NCBI RefSeq assembly: GCF_900109145.1
Contig: NZ_FNYY01000002.1
Location: 1 to 64,000, forward strand
DNA length: 64,000 nucleotides
Direction of reading: 5' to 3'
From: Marinovum algicola
GTDB lineage: Bacteria > Pseudomonadota > Alphaproteobacteria > Rhodobacterales > Rhodobacteraceae
Positions 25,785 through 35,043 of this stretch are shown here, piece after piece. The notes below the pieces were generated by a model. It was given only the letters and a program-made list of their open reading frames with translations. It had not been told where the DNA came from and searched no databases. Each line of letters starts with the position of its first letter. Positions within the stretch are counted from its first letter, which is position 1. The position numbers and the translations under genes were made by a program.

Positions 25785-27065
25785 TCAGTCCCGATGGCGG
25801 ATGAGCCATCCCTCGATCCGGGCGGTGATCTCTTCGGCCAGCGCCTCGTTCTCGATCTCCTGCACCGCTTCGGCCAGAAAGGCCAGCGTCAGCAGGTTGA
25901 CCGCCTGCGGCTCCGGCACGCCGCGCGAGCGCAGATAGAACAGCGCCTCCTCGTCGATCGCGCCGGAGGTGGAGCCATGCGAACAGGCCACGTCATCGGC
26001 ATAGATCTCGAGCTCGGGCTTGGCGAGAAACTGGCTGTCCTCGTCGAGCAGCAGCGACTGGCTGATCTGGTAGCCATCGGTCTTTTGCGCGCCGGCCTTG
26101 ACCAGGATCTTGCCCTGAAAGACGCCGGTGGCGCCGTTGCGGAGCACCTTCTTGAAGACCTGGCGGCTTTCGCAGTTCACCGCGTCATGGGTCACGAAGA
26201 CGGTGTCATCGTGGTGAAAGTCACCGTCGCCGACACAGGCCCCGGCGACATGCGCCACCGCGTCGTCCCCGGTGAGCTCGATCACGCATTCATTGCGGGT
26301 CAGCACGCCGTTGGCGGTCAGGGTAAAGCTCTTGAACACCGATTCCGCGCCAAGACGGGCAAAGACATGCGTCACGGCCTGGCGCTCGTGGTCGCGGCCC
26401 TGGGTGCGGATGTGGTGCAGCCTGGCGCCATCGGCGACGTCGATCTCCATCACCTTGTTGAACCGCGCCGCCGCCGGGCCGTTCTCGAGAATGGTCACTT
26501 CGGCGCCGGCATCGACCTTGACCACATGGTGCAGCATCGCATCCGAGGTTTCGGATTTGTGCTCGTAGCAGATCGAGATCGGCTTGGACGGGGTGCCGGT
26601 CACGTGGATCAGCAGGCCGTCGGTGGCAAAGGCGGTGTTGAGCGCCGCCAGCGGGCGCTGCACCGGCACCTGGCCATTGGCCTCGAGCGTGCCGTAAAGC
26701 CCCTTGGCCCAGTGCAGATCGCTTCTGGTTTCGGCCAGGCGCTCGATCGTCACGCCTTCGAGCGCCAGATCGTCCGAAGCCTCGGCATCGAAGACCCCGT
26801 CGACAAAGACCAGATTGAGCCGCTCGACCTCGTCAAAGACCGGCGCTTCCTTGGGATCAAAGAGCGCGGCGCGCGGCGCCTCGGGCTGGGTCAGCGTGTC
26901 GGGGCGGGTGAATTTCCAGTATTCGTCGCGCCGTCCGGGCAGGCCCATTTCGCGCAACCGGCCCAGCGCAGACTGCCGCGCCGCATCCGACCAGCCGCCT
27001 ACGGGCAGGTCGAGCGCCGCAATCCGCGCCTCGGTGGCATCCTGTTTGATTTGCGGAAGTGCCAT
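25785..27065 (-). CDS. sufD: Fe-S cluster assembly protein SufD
   Basis: The 426-aa right-handed beta-helix scaffold protein of the SufBC2D complex has the conserved C-terminal region with CSHGSTSGAIDEEALFYLRSRG, matching the SufB/D family. The N-terminal domain (RREYW-like GRRDEYWKFTRPDTL) is diagnostic of SufD. It overlaps the sufC stop by one base (TAATG), indicating tight coupling. Confidence 0.95.
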   Translation of the reverse strand: MALPQIKQDATEARIAALDLPVGGWSDAARQSALGRLREMGLPGRRDEYWKFTRPDTLTQPEAPRAALFDPKEAPVFDEVERLNLVFVDGVFDAEASDDLALEGVTIERLAETRSDLHWAKGLYGTLEANGQVPVQRPLAALNTAFATDGLLIHVTGTPSKPISICYEHKSETSDAMLHHVVKVDAGAEVTILENGPAAARFNKVMEIDVADGARLHHIRTQGRDHERQAVTHVFARLGAESVFKSFTLTANGVLTRNECVIELTGDDAVAHVAGACVGDGDFHHDDTVFVTHDAVNCESRQVFKKVLRNGATGVFQGKILVKAGAQKTDGYQISQSLLLDEDSQFLAKPELEIYADDVACSHGSTSGAIDEEALFYLRSRGVPEPQAVNLLTLAFLAEAVQEIENEALAEEITARIEGWLIRHRD

Positions 27066-27820
27066 TACGCCACCTCCTCCACCAGATGGGCATAGCCGCG
27101 CTCTTCGACCTCGAGCGCCAGGTCGGGCCCGCCGGTCTTGATGATGCGGCCGTTCGACATGATGTGCACCACGTCGGGTTTGATGTGGTCCAGCAGACGC
27201 TGGTAGTGGGTGATGACCAGGAAGCCCCGGCCCTCGTCGCGCAGCGCGTTGACGCCATCGGCCACCAGTTTCATCGCATCGACGTCAAGCCCCGAGTCGG
27301 TCTCGTCGAGGATGCACATCTTGGGCGCGAGCATCGCCATTTGCAGGATTTCGTTACGCTTTTTCTCGCCGCCCGAAAAGCCGACGTTGACCGGACGCTT
27401 CAGCATCTCGGCGTCGATCTTGAGATCCTTGGCCTTGGCCCGGATCAGCTTGAGGAATTCGGTGGCGTTGAGCTCTTCCTCGCCGCGCGCCTTGCGCTGC
27501 GCGTTGAGCGCGGTGCGCAGAAAGGTCATGTTGCCGACGCCGGGGATTTCCACCGGGTACTGGAACGCCAGAAACAGGCCCGCCGCGGCGCGCTCTTCCG
27601 GCTCCATGTCGAGCAGGTCATTGCCCTCCAGCGTCGCTTCGCCGTCGGTCACCTCATAGCCGTCGCGGCCCGAGAGAACGTAAGAGAGCGTCGATTTGCC
27701 AGAGCCGTTGGGGCCCATGATGGCATGCACCTTGCCGGCTTCGACCGTCAGGTCGACACCTTTGAGGATCTGCTTGTCCTCTTCTTCAAGTTTGACGTGC
27801 AGGTTCTTGATTTCCAGCAT
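27065..27820 (-). CDS. sufC: Fe-S cluster assembly ATPase SufC
   Basis: The 251-aa ABC-type ATPase drives conformational change in SufBC2D. Walker A GPNGSGKST, signature SGGEKKR and Walker B MCILDETDSGLDVDA are present; ETDSGLD is the SufC form. The ribosome site GAGG lies 9-12 bases before the ATG. Confidence 0.97.
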   Translation of the reverse strand: MLEIKNLHVKLEEEDKQILKGVDLTVEAGKVHAIMGPNGSGKSTLSYVLSGRDGYEVTDGEATLEGNDLLDMEPEERAAAGLFLAFQYPVEIPGVGNMTFLRTALNAQRKARGEEELNATEFLKLIRAKAKDLKIDAEMLKRPVNVGFSGGEKKRNEILQMAMLAPKMCILDETDSGLDVDAMKLVADGVNALRDEGRGFLVITHYQRLLDHIKPDVVHIMSNGRIIKTGGPDLALEVEERGYAHLVEEVA

Positions 27821-27898
27821 TTTTCTACCTCGTGTAAACGCGTGAAGGCAGCGCCGCCCCTTGGGGCTGCGCCGCGCTGATTTCGGATTTTTCGATTG

Positions 27899-28441
27899 TC
27901 AGGAAAGCGGAATGCTCACGCCGCGAAACAGGATCGATCCGGGTTCGCTCGCGGCGCGGGTGGCCTCGACCCACTCGGCCGAAAAGGCCATCGCAAAGAC
28001 ATCCGGCGCCATGTGCACCAGATTGTGCATCGTGGCCATCGCCACCGCGACGCCGGCAATCCTGACCGCCATGTGCCGTTTCGACGGGGCGGCAATGACC
28101 AGCGAGACGGTCGCCAGCACCGCCATCGCGCCGACGCCATCCAGCAGCATGCGGATGTCGCCGGTCATCTTGGAATCGGGCAGGCCGAACAGGTGATACC
28201 CGCCCAATTGCGACAGCACGAACGCCAGCAGGCCCAGCACAAAGCCGAAAAGGCCCGAGGGCGACGCCGTCCGACCGGTCTCCGGCGCGGCGCGCTTTTG
28301 CATCCGCCGGGCGCTCTTGTGGGTGATCCAGCAGGTCCCACTGCCGTCCGAGACCCCCGGTTGCGGCACCTGGCTCACCTGTCCGGAATTGATCCGGGAA
28401 ATCCGGGCCTGAAAGCTCGCCTGCCCCTGCGTGCCGATCAT
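27899..28441 (-). CDS. Conserved membrane protein of unknown function (suf operon)
   Basis: The 180-aa protein has a polar N-terminal third and then about four hydrophobic segments (LFGFVLGLLAFVLSQLGGYHLF, GVGAMAVLATVSLVIAAP, MAVRIAGVAVAMATMHNLVHM). I do not recognise the family. The ATG at 28441 is preferred over one 33 bases upstream because AGAGGC lies before it at usable distance. It sits between an FkbM methyltransferase and sufC, cotranscribed with the suf genes. Confidence 0.65.
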   Translation of the reverse strand: MIGTQGQASFQARISRINSGQVSQVPQPGVSDGSGTCWITHKSARRMQKRAAPETGRTASPSGLFGFVLGLLAFVLSQLGGYHLFGLPDSKMTGDIRMLLDGVGAMAVLATVSLVIAAPSKRHMAVRIAGVAVAMATMHNLVHMAPDVFAMAFSAEWVEATRAASEPGSILFRGVSIPLS

Positions 28442-28540
28442 GTCTGCTGCCTCTTGCGTCTTTTGTTTCTGCAACAGTTCGCGCAGGAAGGCGGCAGAAA
28501 TGCGTCGGCATTGGCTTCAATGTGAGATAAATCACAGACA

Positions 28541-29374
28541 TCACACCTCACCTTGCGTCAGCACATCGGCCGATTCGGCCGGTGCCTCGGCCTTGGGGGC
28601 GCTTGCGGCATAGGCTTCGGTGAGCCGATCCAGATCGCCGGCATCGCAGATCAGGTGGTTCTTGTTCAGCCGATAGCGCTGATGGGTCGCGAACAGCGCA
28701 TAGCCCTGTGCCGTGACCCAGGCCAGAAAGTCCGCTTCGACGGCGTTGTCGACCTCGACCATCATCACCGGCCGCGCCCGCTCCAGCACGCCGCTCAGCC
28801 CGGCCAGAACCTGCATTTCCATACCTTCGACGTCGATCTTGATGAAATCCGGCGTCACACCCTCGAGCAGCGCGTCGCCGCGATGCACCTCGAGTTCACC
28901 CTGCCCCTCAAGCATCTTGGCGCCGCCAAGGTTGCGGTCTCGGTCCTGCATGGCAAAGCCGCCGCCCTGCGCATCCGACACGCCAACCCCCAGTTTCGAG
29001 AGATCGACCGTGTCGCGCAAGCCATTGACCAGCACGTTGCTCACCAGAAGCTCGAAGGCCTTGGGATTGGGCTCGAAGGGGATCACCCGCGACGCCCCCA
29101 GAAACAGCGCGGCAAACAGCGTGTGATTGCCGACATTGGCACCGATATCGACAAAGACGCCGCCCTTGGGGAAAACCGACGCCAGCCGCGACAGCTCACT
29201 CATCTCATAGAACTGCCCGCGCCGATGATTGCGCTGCACCGGGTCGTTCTTCATGTTGACGCAAAAGGTCACCGCCCGCTCCAGCACCCGTGCCTGCACG
29301 ATCTGAAGCTTCACGCTCTCGACCGGACGGCCGAGGCGCAGACGCTTCTGGATACGTTTGATACGTGGGATCAT
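28541..29374 (-). CDS. FkbM-family methyltransferase
   Basis: The 277-aa SAM-dependent methyltransferase has motif I in GGVFVDIGANVGNHTLFAAL, an acidic loop VIPFEPNPKAFELL and the FkbM signature PDFIKIDVEGMEMQVLAGL. FkbM enzymes O-methylate sugars or polyketides, often in surface glycan clusters. The start at 29374 excludes a spurious Arg/Gly-rich extension. Its position inside the suf operon, between sufB and sufC, is unexpected and suggests insertion of an unrelated gene or an unrecognised modification role. Confidence 0.85.
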   Translation of the reverse strand: MIPRIKRIQKRLRLGRPVESVKLQIVQARVLERAVTFCVNMKNDPVQRNHRRGQFYEMSELSRLASVFPKGGVFVDIGANVGNHTLFAALFLGASRVIPFEPNPKAFELLVSNVLVNGLRDTVDLSKLGVGVSDAQGGGFAMQDRDRNLGGAKMLEGQGELEVHRGDALLEGVTPDFIKIDVEGMEMQVLAGLSGVLERARPVMMVEVDNAVEADFLAWVTAQGYALFATHQRYRLNKNHLICDAGDLDRLTEAYAASAPKAEAPAESADVLTQGEV

Positions 29375-29460
29375 CTCTGGTCGCCTGTGTTTGCGGGCGC
29401 GCGCGCCCTCTGCCTTCTGCCGTGGCATCGGTGGGCCAGAGGGCCCACCCCTGCCTCGTC

Positions 29461-30981
29461 TCAGCCGACAGAGCCTTCGAGCGAGATCGCCACCAGCTGC
29501 TGCGCCTCGAGCGCGAATTCCATCGGCAGCGCCTGAAGCACTTCCTTGGCAAAGCCGTTCACGATCAGCGCCACCGCTTCCTCTTCGTCCATTCCGCGCT
29601 GACGGCAATAGAACATCTGGTCGTCATCGACCTTGGAGGTTGTGGCCTCGTGCTCGACCCGCGAGGAATTGTTCTTCACCTCGATGTAGGGCACCGTATG
29701 TGCGCCGCATTTGTCGCCGATCAGCAGGCTGTCGCACTGGGTGTAATTGCGGCTGTTCTTGGCCTTCGGATGCATGCTGACCAGCCCGCGATAGGTGTTC
29801 TGCGCGAAACCGGCGCTGATCCCTTTCGACACGATGCGCGAGCGGGTGTTCTTGCCCAGGTGCACCATCTTGGTGCCGGTATCGGCCTGTTGGTAGTTGT
29901 TGGTGATGGCGATCGAATAGAACTCGCCCTGGCTGTCATCGCCGCGCAGGATGCAGGAGGGATATTTCCAGGTCACGGCAGAGCCGGTCTCGACCTGGGT
30001 CCACATGCATTTCGCCCGGTCGCCCCGGCAATCGGCGCGCTTGGTGACAAAGTTGTAGATCCCGCCCTTGCCGTTCTCATCCCCGGGGAACCAGTTCTGA
30101 ACGGTGGAATATTTCACCTCGGCATCTTCCTCGACGATGATTTCCACCACCGCGGCATGCAGCTGCGAGGTGTCGCGCTGCGGCGCGGTGCAGCCTTCGA
30201 GGTAGGAGACGTAAGAGCCCTTGTCGGCAATGATCAGCGTCCGCTCGAACTGGCCGGTGTTCTCTGCGTTGATGCGGAAATAGGTGCTGAGCTCCATCGG
30301 GCAGCGCACGCCCGGCGGCACATAGACAAAGGAGCCGTCGGAGAAGACCGCGCTGTTCAGCGTGGCGTAGAAATTGTCGCTGACCGGCACCACGGATCCC
30401 AGGTATTTCTTGACCAGCTCGGGATGTTCGCGGATCGCCTCGGAGATCGAACAGAAGATCACGCCGGCCTTCTTGAGCTCTTTCTGGAAGGTCGTGCCGA
30501 CCGAAACCGAATCGAACACCGCATCCACGGCCACCTTGCGGCCCTCGGCCGGGGCCTCCTCGGCGCCTTCGACACCGGCCAGGATCATCTGTTCCTTCAG
30601 CGGAATGCCCAGCTTCTCATAGGTCGCCAGCAGCGCCGGATCGACCTCGTCGAGCGATTTGGGCTTTTCCGTCATGCTCTTGGGACGGGCATAGTAATAC
30701 TGGTTTTGGAAGTCGATCTCGGGGTAATCGACCATCGCCCAGTTCGGCTCCTTCTTGGTCAGCCAGCGTTCATAGGCCGCCAGCCGCCATTCAGTCATCC
30801 ATTCCGGCTCTTCGTTCTTTTCCGAGATCAGCCGCACGATATCGGGGGTCAGCCCCTTGGGCGCATATTCCGTCTCGATCTCGGTTTCCCAGCCATATTT
30901 GTAGGTGCTGACCTCGCGAACCGCATCCACGGTCTCCTGGTCGACGCCTTCTTTGACCTGGGTCTGGTCAAGAGCTGCCAT
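29461..30981 (-). CDS. sufB: Fe-S cluster assembly protein SufB
   Basis: The 506-aa scaffold component of SufBC2D receives sulfur from the desulfurase and builds the cluster. The conserved core ([39 protein letters not shown]) and the late cysteine region ([18 protein letters not shown]) are complete. The ATG at 30981 follows a textbook GGAGG ribosome site; an in-frame ATG 21 bp upstream has none. It lies 17 bp after the NifS-type desulfurase gene. Confidence 0.97.
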   Translation of the reverse strand: MAALDQTQVKEGVDQETVDAVREVSTYKYGWETEIETEYAPKGLTPDIVRLISEKNEEPEWMTEWRLAAYERWLTKKEPNWAMVDYPEIDFQNQYYYARPKSMTEKPKSLDEVDPALLATYEKLGIPLKEQMILAGVEGAEEAPAEGRKVAVDAVFDSVSVGTTFQKELKKAGVIFCSISEAIREHPELVKKYLGSVVPVSDNFYATLNSAVFSDGSFVYVPPGVRCPMELSTYFRINAENTGQFERTLIIADKGSYVSYLEGCTAPQRDTSQLHAAVVEIIVEEDAEVKYSTVQNWFPGDENGKGGIYNFVTKRADCRGDRAKCMWTQVETGSAVTWKYPSCILRGDDSQGEFYSIAITNNYQQADTGTKMVHLGKNTRSRIVSKGISAGFAQNTYRGLVSMHPKAKNSRNYTQCDSLLIGDKCGAHTVPYIEVKNNSSRVEHEATTSKVDDDQMFYCRQRGMDEEEAVALIVNGFAKEVLQALPMEFALEAQQLVAISLEGSVG

Positions 30982-30998
30982 GATATCTACCTCCGGTG

Positions 30999-32042
30999 TC
31001 ACGCCGCGCGGGCGCGATGCTTTTCATATGCTCTGCACCACGCTTCGGCAAAGCGCAGCACGTCGTCTTCCGTGTTCGAAGGGCCAAGGCTCACCCGGAT
31101 CGCACAGGCGGCCTCTTGCTCTCCATATCCCATCGCGCGCAGCACGCGGCTGGATTTGACCTTGCCGCTGGAACAGGCCGAACCGGCGCTGATCGCGAAG
31201 CCGGCCAAATCCATCGCCATGACCTGCGTCTCGCCCTTCCAGCCCGGTGCGATCATGCAAAGGGTGTTGGGCAGGCGCGACGTCGATTTCCCGACTAAAA
31301 TAATCTCTTTTTCCCGAGCCTCAATGGCTTTTTCTAGAATATTTCTAAGTTCCGCCACCCGCTCCCAGGTGCCATCGGCCAGATCGCGCGCCGCCTGTTC
31401 CGCGGCGGCGCCGAAACCGGCGATGCCGATCAGGTTCTCGGTGCCCGACCGGCGGCCCATTTCCTGGCCGCCGCCCCGGATCTGCGCCGCAACATCCAGC
31501 CCGCGCTGCAACACCAGCGCCCCCACGCCTTTCGGCCCGCCCAGCTTGTGCCCCGAGACCAGCGCCATCTGCGCCCCCGACCAGGCAAAGGAAAACGGCA
31601 CCTTGCCAAAGGCCTGCACCGCATCGGTCAGCGCCAGCCCCGCCGGCAGGTCTTGCAGGATGCCGGTCTCGCTGTTGGCCGCCTGAAGCGCGGTTGCGGC
31701 GGGGTCCGCCACCGTCACCCGGCCCGCCGCATCCACCGGCAGCGCACCCTCGCTCCAGGCGCCGACACAATCATGCTCGATCGCCGCCGAGGCCAGCCCG
31801 CGGCCCGCCAGCGCCAACCCGGCCGCCTCGGTGGCGCCGGAGGTAAAGACGATATCCGCCTCGCCGGCACCAAGCGCCTCGGCGACCTGCCGCCGGGCGG
31901 TCTCGATCAGCCCCTTGGCGCGGCGGCCCTCGGAATGCACCGACGACGGGTTGCCCACCACCTCCATGGCGGCCAGCATCGCCCCGCGCGCGGCCGCACC
32001 GAGCGGCGCCGTGGCATTGTGATCGAGATAGACCCTAGGCAC
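30999..32042 (-). CDS. NifS/IscS-type cysteine desulfurase
   Basis: This 347-aa group I desulfurase is distinct from the SufS at the operon's far end. The N-terminus [12 protein letters not shown], the PLP lysine motif [13 protein letters not shown] and the flexible-loop cysteine in AGSACSSGK (about C290) are seen. It is shorter than IscS (404 aa), with compact loops. The GTG at 32042 is inferred because family homology begins two codons later and the longer ATG frame reads through repeat DNA. It is the second gene of the iscR-suf operon. Confidence 0.9.
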   Translation of the reverse strand: MPRVYLDHNATAPLGAAARGAMLAAMEVVGNPSSVHSEGRRAKGLIETARRQVAEALGAGEADIVFTSGATEAAGLALAGRGLASAAIEHDCVGAWSEGALPVDAAGRVTVADPAATALQAANSETGILQDLPAGLALTDAVQAFGKVPFSFAWSGAQMALVSGHKLGGPKGVGALVLQRGLDVAAQIRGGGQEMGRRSGTENLIGIAGFGAAAEQAARDLADGTWERVAELRNILEKAIEAREKEIILVGKSTSRLPNTLCMIAPGWKGETQVMAMDLAGFAISAGSACSSGKVKSSRVLRAMGYGEQEAACAIRVSLGPSNTEDDVLRFAEAWCRAYEKHRARAA

Positions 32043-32052
32043 GCGCCGGCCC

Positions 32053-32098
32053 CTTCTTCTCTTTGCAAATACGCCGGGGGTCCGGGGGCAGAGCCCCC
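32053..32098. repeat. 23-bp dispersed element, copy 3, with adjoining GC hairpin
   Basis: CTTCTTCTCTTTGC followed by AAATACGCC (32053-32075) runs directly into GGGGG-TCC-GGGGGC...GCCCCC (to about 32098), which can fold into a strong stem. It sits between iscR and the NifS-type gene, so it is within the transcribed suf leader region on the opposite strand. Confidence 0.65.
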
Positions 32099-32131
32099 GA
32101 AACACGCGCCGCATGCCGCCCCGAACAACGC

Positions 32132-32593
32132 TCAGCCATCATCGACCACCGCAAACAATCCCGGCACCGCCGGACAGGGCGCCAGTTCGTTGCCGACGAT
32201 ATCCGACAGCCGGGTCTGGTGCAGAAACACATAGACATGCGCCGAAAGCCCCTCCCAGAGCCGGTTGGACAGCGATTGCGCCCGGCTGCCCGAGAGCCCG
32301 CCGCTGGCGCCGGCCCCCTTGTGCATCGCATCCACCGTCTCGTCCACCGCCCCGAGGATATCGACAACCCTGATCTCGGTGGTCGGCCGGGCCAGACGGT
32401 AGCCGCCGCCGGGGCCGCGCACCGAGGCGACAAGCTCGGCCCGGCGCAATTTGACAAAGAGCTGCTCGAGATAGGGCAGAGAAATATCCTGCCGCTGCGA
32501 GATCTCCCCCAACGTCACCAGGCGCCCCTCGGGCTGGAGTGCGATATCGACCAGCGCCACCATTGCATAGCGCCCCTTGGTACTCAGCTTCAT
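32132..32593 (-). CDS. iscR: Rrf2-family regulator IscR (single-cysteine type)
   Basis: This 153-aa winged-helix regulator has the Rrf2 opening MKLSTKGRYAMVALVDIAL and the wing region RGPGGGYRLARP. The three closely spaced cluster-ligand cysteines of E. coli IscR are missing; the only cysteine is C140 near the C-terminus (NELAPCPAVPG). Rhodobacter sphaeroides IscR is known to bind an Fe-S cluster despite having one cysteine and to repress iron-sulfur genes, so this is very probably its orthologue. The start at 32593 matches family length. It heads the suf operon and likely autoregulates it. Confidence 0.93.
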   Translation of the reverse strand: MKLSTKGRYAMVALVDIALQPEGRLVTLGEISQRQDISLPYLEQLFVKLRRAELVASVRGPGGGYRLARPTTEIRVVDILGAVDETVDAMHKGAGASGGLSGSRAQSLSNRLWEGLSAHVYVFLHQTRLSDIVGNELAPCPAVPGLFAVVDDG

Positions 32594-32684
32594 TCGGTTC
32601 TCCCCAGGACGCCCGCCAGGCCAGTTGACCTCAGTAACCATTAGGCTTATCTGCCACAAGCCCCGTTCCGTTTCCGGCATCGGG

Positions 32685-32701
32685 TTTAGAACCATTCTAA
32701 G
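32685..32701. promoter_or_regulatory. Irr-box/ICE-like palindrome in the iscR-suf promoter
   Basis: TTTAGAA-CCA-TTCTAAG is a near-perfect match to the alphaproteobacterial Irr-box form TTTAGAA-N3-TTCTAAA (last base differs). Irr is the haem-responsive Fur-family regulator that controls iron genes. The site overlaps the -10 of the minus-strand promoter, so binding should repress. It could also affect the divergent hydrolase gene. Confidence 0.65.
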
Positions 32702-32722
32702 GTTAACGGACAATTGCGTCAA
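32694..32722 (-). promoter_or_regulatory. Sigma70-type promoter of the iscR-suf operon
   Basis: On the minus strand a -35 TTGACG (32722-32717) and a -10 TAGAAT (32699-32694) are separated by 17 bp, about 100 bp upstream of the iscR start. The Irr-box-like palindrome covers the -10. Confidence 0.7.
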
Positions 32723-32757
32723 CAATTGCCACACCTTTGCGAGGAGTACAGCCCGTT

Positions 32758-33411
32758 ATGCCCGAGGTCATCTTTCCCGGTCCCGAAGGACGGCTCGAAG
32801 GCCGCTATCACCCCCAGAAAGAGCGGGACGCGCCGATCGCCATCGTGCTGCATCCGCATCCGCAGTTTGGCGGGACGATGAACAACAAGGTTGTCTACAA
32901 CCTGCATTACGCCTTCTACAACATGGGCTTCACCGTGCTGCGGTTCAATTTCCGCGGCGTCGGCCGAAGCCAGGGCGAATACGATCAGGGCGTCGGCGAA
33001 TTGTCCGATGCGGCCTCGGCGCTCGACTACCTGCAATCGATGAACAACAATTCCAAGCATTGCTGGGTCGCCGGCTTCTCCTTCGGCGCCTGGATCGGCA
33101 TGCAACTGCTGATGCGCCGGCCCGAGATTACCGGCTTCGTCTCGGCCAGCCCGCCGGCCAACATGTACGATTTCTCCTTCCTCGCGCCCTGCCCCTCGTC
33201 GGGGCTGATCATCAACGGCACCGCCGACCGCGTCGCGCCGCCGTCCGACACCACGGCGCTGGTCGGCAAGCTGCACGAGCAGAAGGGCATCACCATCACC
33301 CATGAAGAGATCGAGGGCTCGGGGCATTTCTTCGAGAACGATCACATGGACACAATGATCGGCACGGTCTCGGATTACGTCAAACGACGCCTGACCGAGA
33401 CCTCGCGCTAG
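32758..33411 (+). CDS. Alpha/beta hydrolase (dienelactone-hydrolase-like)
   Basis: The 217-aa hydrolase has HPHPQFGGTMNN near the N-terminus, the nucleophile elbow GFSFGAWIG (Ser) and a C-terminal catalytic His in GSGHFFEND. This short single-domain form is common beside iscR in Rhodobacteraceae. GAGGAG about 12 bases upstream precedes the ATG. The substrate is unknown. It diverges from iscR and may share the iron-responsive control region. Confidence 0.85.
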   Translation: MPEVIFPGPEGRLEGRYHPQKERDAPIAIVLHPHPQFGGTMNNKVVYNLHYAFYNMGFTVLRFNFRGVGRSQGEYDQGVGELSDAASALDYLQSMNNNSKHCWVAGFSFGAWIGMQLLMRRPEITGFVSASPPANMYDFSFLAPCPSSGLIINGTADRVAPPSDTTALVGKLHEQKGITITHEEIEGSGHFFENDHMDTMIGTVSDYVKRRLTETSR

Positions 33412-33419
33412 GGCCTGCC

Positions 33420-33656
33420 ATGGGAGTGACCGAGGATCTGGCCGACGCCCTGGCCCGCGACGTGATCGAGGCGGCCGAGCTGATGGGCGACGAAACGCTT
33501 GTCGCCGAGACCGCCAAGATCATCGGTGCCTCCTCGACCACGGCCGAAGAGGCCTTTCTGACGGCCGTGCGCGTGCGCATGGCCGCCAAACGCGGCCGAC
33601 GTTTCCTCGAAGACCGGCTGCGCGCCTTCGAGGCGAAGATCAAGGATCAGGGCTGA
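33420..33656 (+). CDS. Small conserved helical protein
   Basis: The 78-aa, mostly helical, acidic/basic mixed protein (DLADALARDVIEAAELMGDE ... KRGRRFLEDRLRAFEAKIKD) has no signal peptide or cysteines. It begins 8 bp after the hydrolase stop, suggesting cotranscription, and its 3' end overlaps the P450 gene's end by 17 bp. The family is not recognised. Confidence 0.65.
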   Translation: MGVTEDLADALARDVIEAAELMGDETLVAETAKIIGASSTTAEEAFLTAVRVRMAAKRGRRFLEDRLRAFEAKIKDQG

Positions 33657-35043
33657 GGCGCGGCGCGACACGCAGCCAGATGCCATTGTCGGACCGCACC
33701 GTCAGATGCGCCACCGGCACCGGCGCCGGCCCCGCGCCAAGCGCGAAGCGGAAATGCCGCAGCAGGTAGGACAGCAGCAGCGGCCCTTCGACCATGGCAA
33801 ACCCCGCCCCGGGACAGACCCGCGCGCCAGCGGAGAACGGCAGATAGGCCTCGCGCAGGCAGGTCTTGCCGTTATCGGTGGCGTAGCGTCCGGGATCGAA
33901 TTCATCCGGCCGCTCCCAGAGCCGTTCGTGGCGATGCAGATGCCAGGGGCTCAGCACGATCTGGCTGCCCTTGGGCACCTCGCGGTCGCGGAAGCTTTCG
34001 GGGCAATGTGCCTCGCGCACCATCATCGGCACCGGCGGATAAAGCCTGAGCGCCTCGCGAAAGACATCGCGCGACAGCCGCAGCTTGGCCATGACACCGA
34101 AATCCGGCGCCGCTTGCGCTGAACCGTTCGCCTCGGGCAAAAGCTCCGGCAGACATTGCGCTTCTTCCGCCAAACGCTCCTGCCACTCCGGGTACAGCGC
34201 CAAGAGATAGAGCGTCCAGGCCAGGGCCGAGGCGCTGGTTTCATGGCCGGCAAGAAAGAAGATCGCCACCTGGTCGACCATTTCCTCGGTGGTAAAGGTC
34301 TCGCCGGTCTCGGGGTCGGGCGTGCTCATGATCTTGGTGGCAAGATCATCGGGGGCGGTGCCGGCCGCGATCTCGGCCATGCGCGCGGTGGTCAGCCGGG
34401 TGATCAGGCGGCGGATGGTCCTGGCCGACGCCCGGGTGTCGCGGCGAAAGAACCGCGGCATCCATTTCGGCAGCGGCACAAAGGCCGCGAGGTTCAGGAT
34501 CGGCTGGCTGCGCTGGTAGTGGCGGAACTCGGCAAAGACCTGCGACGCGATCTCATGTTCGATCGGAATCGAGAACAGCGTGCGAAAGATCACGTCTGCG
34601 GCGGCATGGCTGGTCTCGGCCTCGACCTCCAGCGTCTCGCCGCTATGCGCCGCCATCCGCTGCACCGCCGCCTCCGCCGCGGCGCGCATCGCCGGAAAGC
34701 CGTGCCGCAGGCGCCCGCCTTCGAAAGCCGGGTCGATGATGCGGCGCTGGCGTTTCCAGGTCTCGCCATTGGTGACAAAGACCGAGTTGCCCAGAAGCGG
34801 CCGCAGCCCCTCGCCGATGCGGTCGGATTTCGGGAAATCATCGGCCCGCTCTTTCAGGACCGCCCGGACCAGGTCGGGCTGGTTGACGAGGAAGGAGCGA
34901 AAGAATGGCGTACGGAACTCGGCCATCCAGGCGCGATAAAGCCGCGCCGGCTGAGCCGAAAGGATATCCTTGCGAAACAGCGACATGTAACGCAGAAGCG
35001 ACACCTTGTCGGCGCGCGCGGGCGGTTTTGGCGGGCGTTTCAT
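33640..35043 (-). CDS. Cytochrome P450
   Basis: The 467-aa soluble bacterial P450 monooxygenase has the haem-ligand loop FSAGARVCPGAG with Cys410, the I-helix oxygen motif AGHETSASALAW and the K-helix ExxR in REALRLYPP. All key residues are present. It is coupled by an ATGA overlap to the 410-aa membrane hydrolase-like gene upstream. No ferredoxin or reductase gene is adjacent. The substrate is unknown; the KRPPKPPARADKVSLLRYM N-terminus resembles CYP family members acting on lipids or terpenoids. Confidence 0.93.
   Translation of the reverse strand: MKRPPKPPARADKVSLLRYMSLFRKDILSAQPARLYRAWMAEFRTPFFRSFLVNQPDLVRAVLKERADDFPKSDRIGEGLRPLLGNSVFVTNGETWKRQRRIIDPAFEGGRLRHGFPAMRAAAEAAVQRMAAHSGETLEVEAETSHAAADVIFRTLFSIPIEHEIASQVFAEFRHYQRSQPILNLAAFVPLPKWMPRFFRRDTRASARTIRRLITRLTTARMAEIAAGTAPDDLATKIMSTPDPETGETFTTEEMVDQVAIFFLAGHETSASALAWTLYLLALYPEWQERLAEEAQCLPELLPEANGSAQAAPDFGVMAKLRLSRDVFREALRLYPPVPMMVREAHCPESFRDREVPKGSQIVLSPWHLHRHERLWERPDEFDPGRYATDNGKTCLREAYLPFSAGARVCPGAGFAMVEGPLLLSYLLRHFRFALGAGPAPVPVAHLTVRSDNGIWLRVAPRLSPDP

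Noticed and set aside
25294-25809. N-terminal extension of the YIP1-family gene
   Set aside because: Runs antisense-like through the preceding membrane gene in another frame; Arg/Gly-rich with no membrane character.
29365-31686. 773-codon plus-strand open frame
   Set aside because: Antisense to sufB and the NifS-type desulfurase, which have clear motifs.
32594-32734. 47-residue N-terminal extension of iscR
   Set aside because: It would include the operon promoter and Irr-box; the family begins at MKLSTKGRYA.
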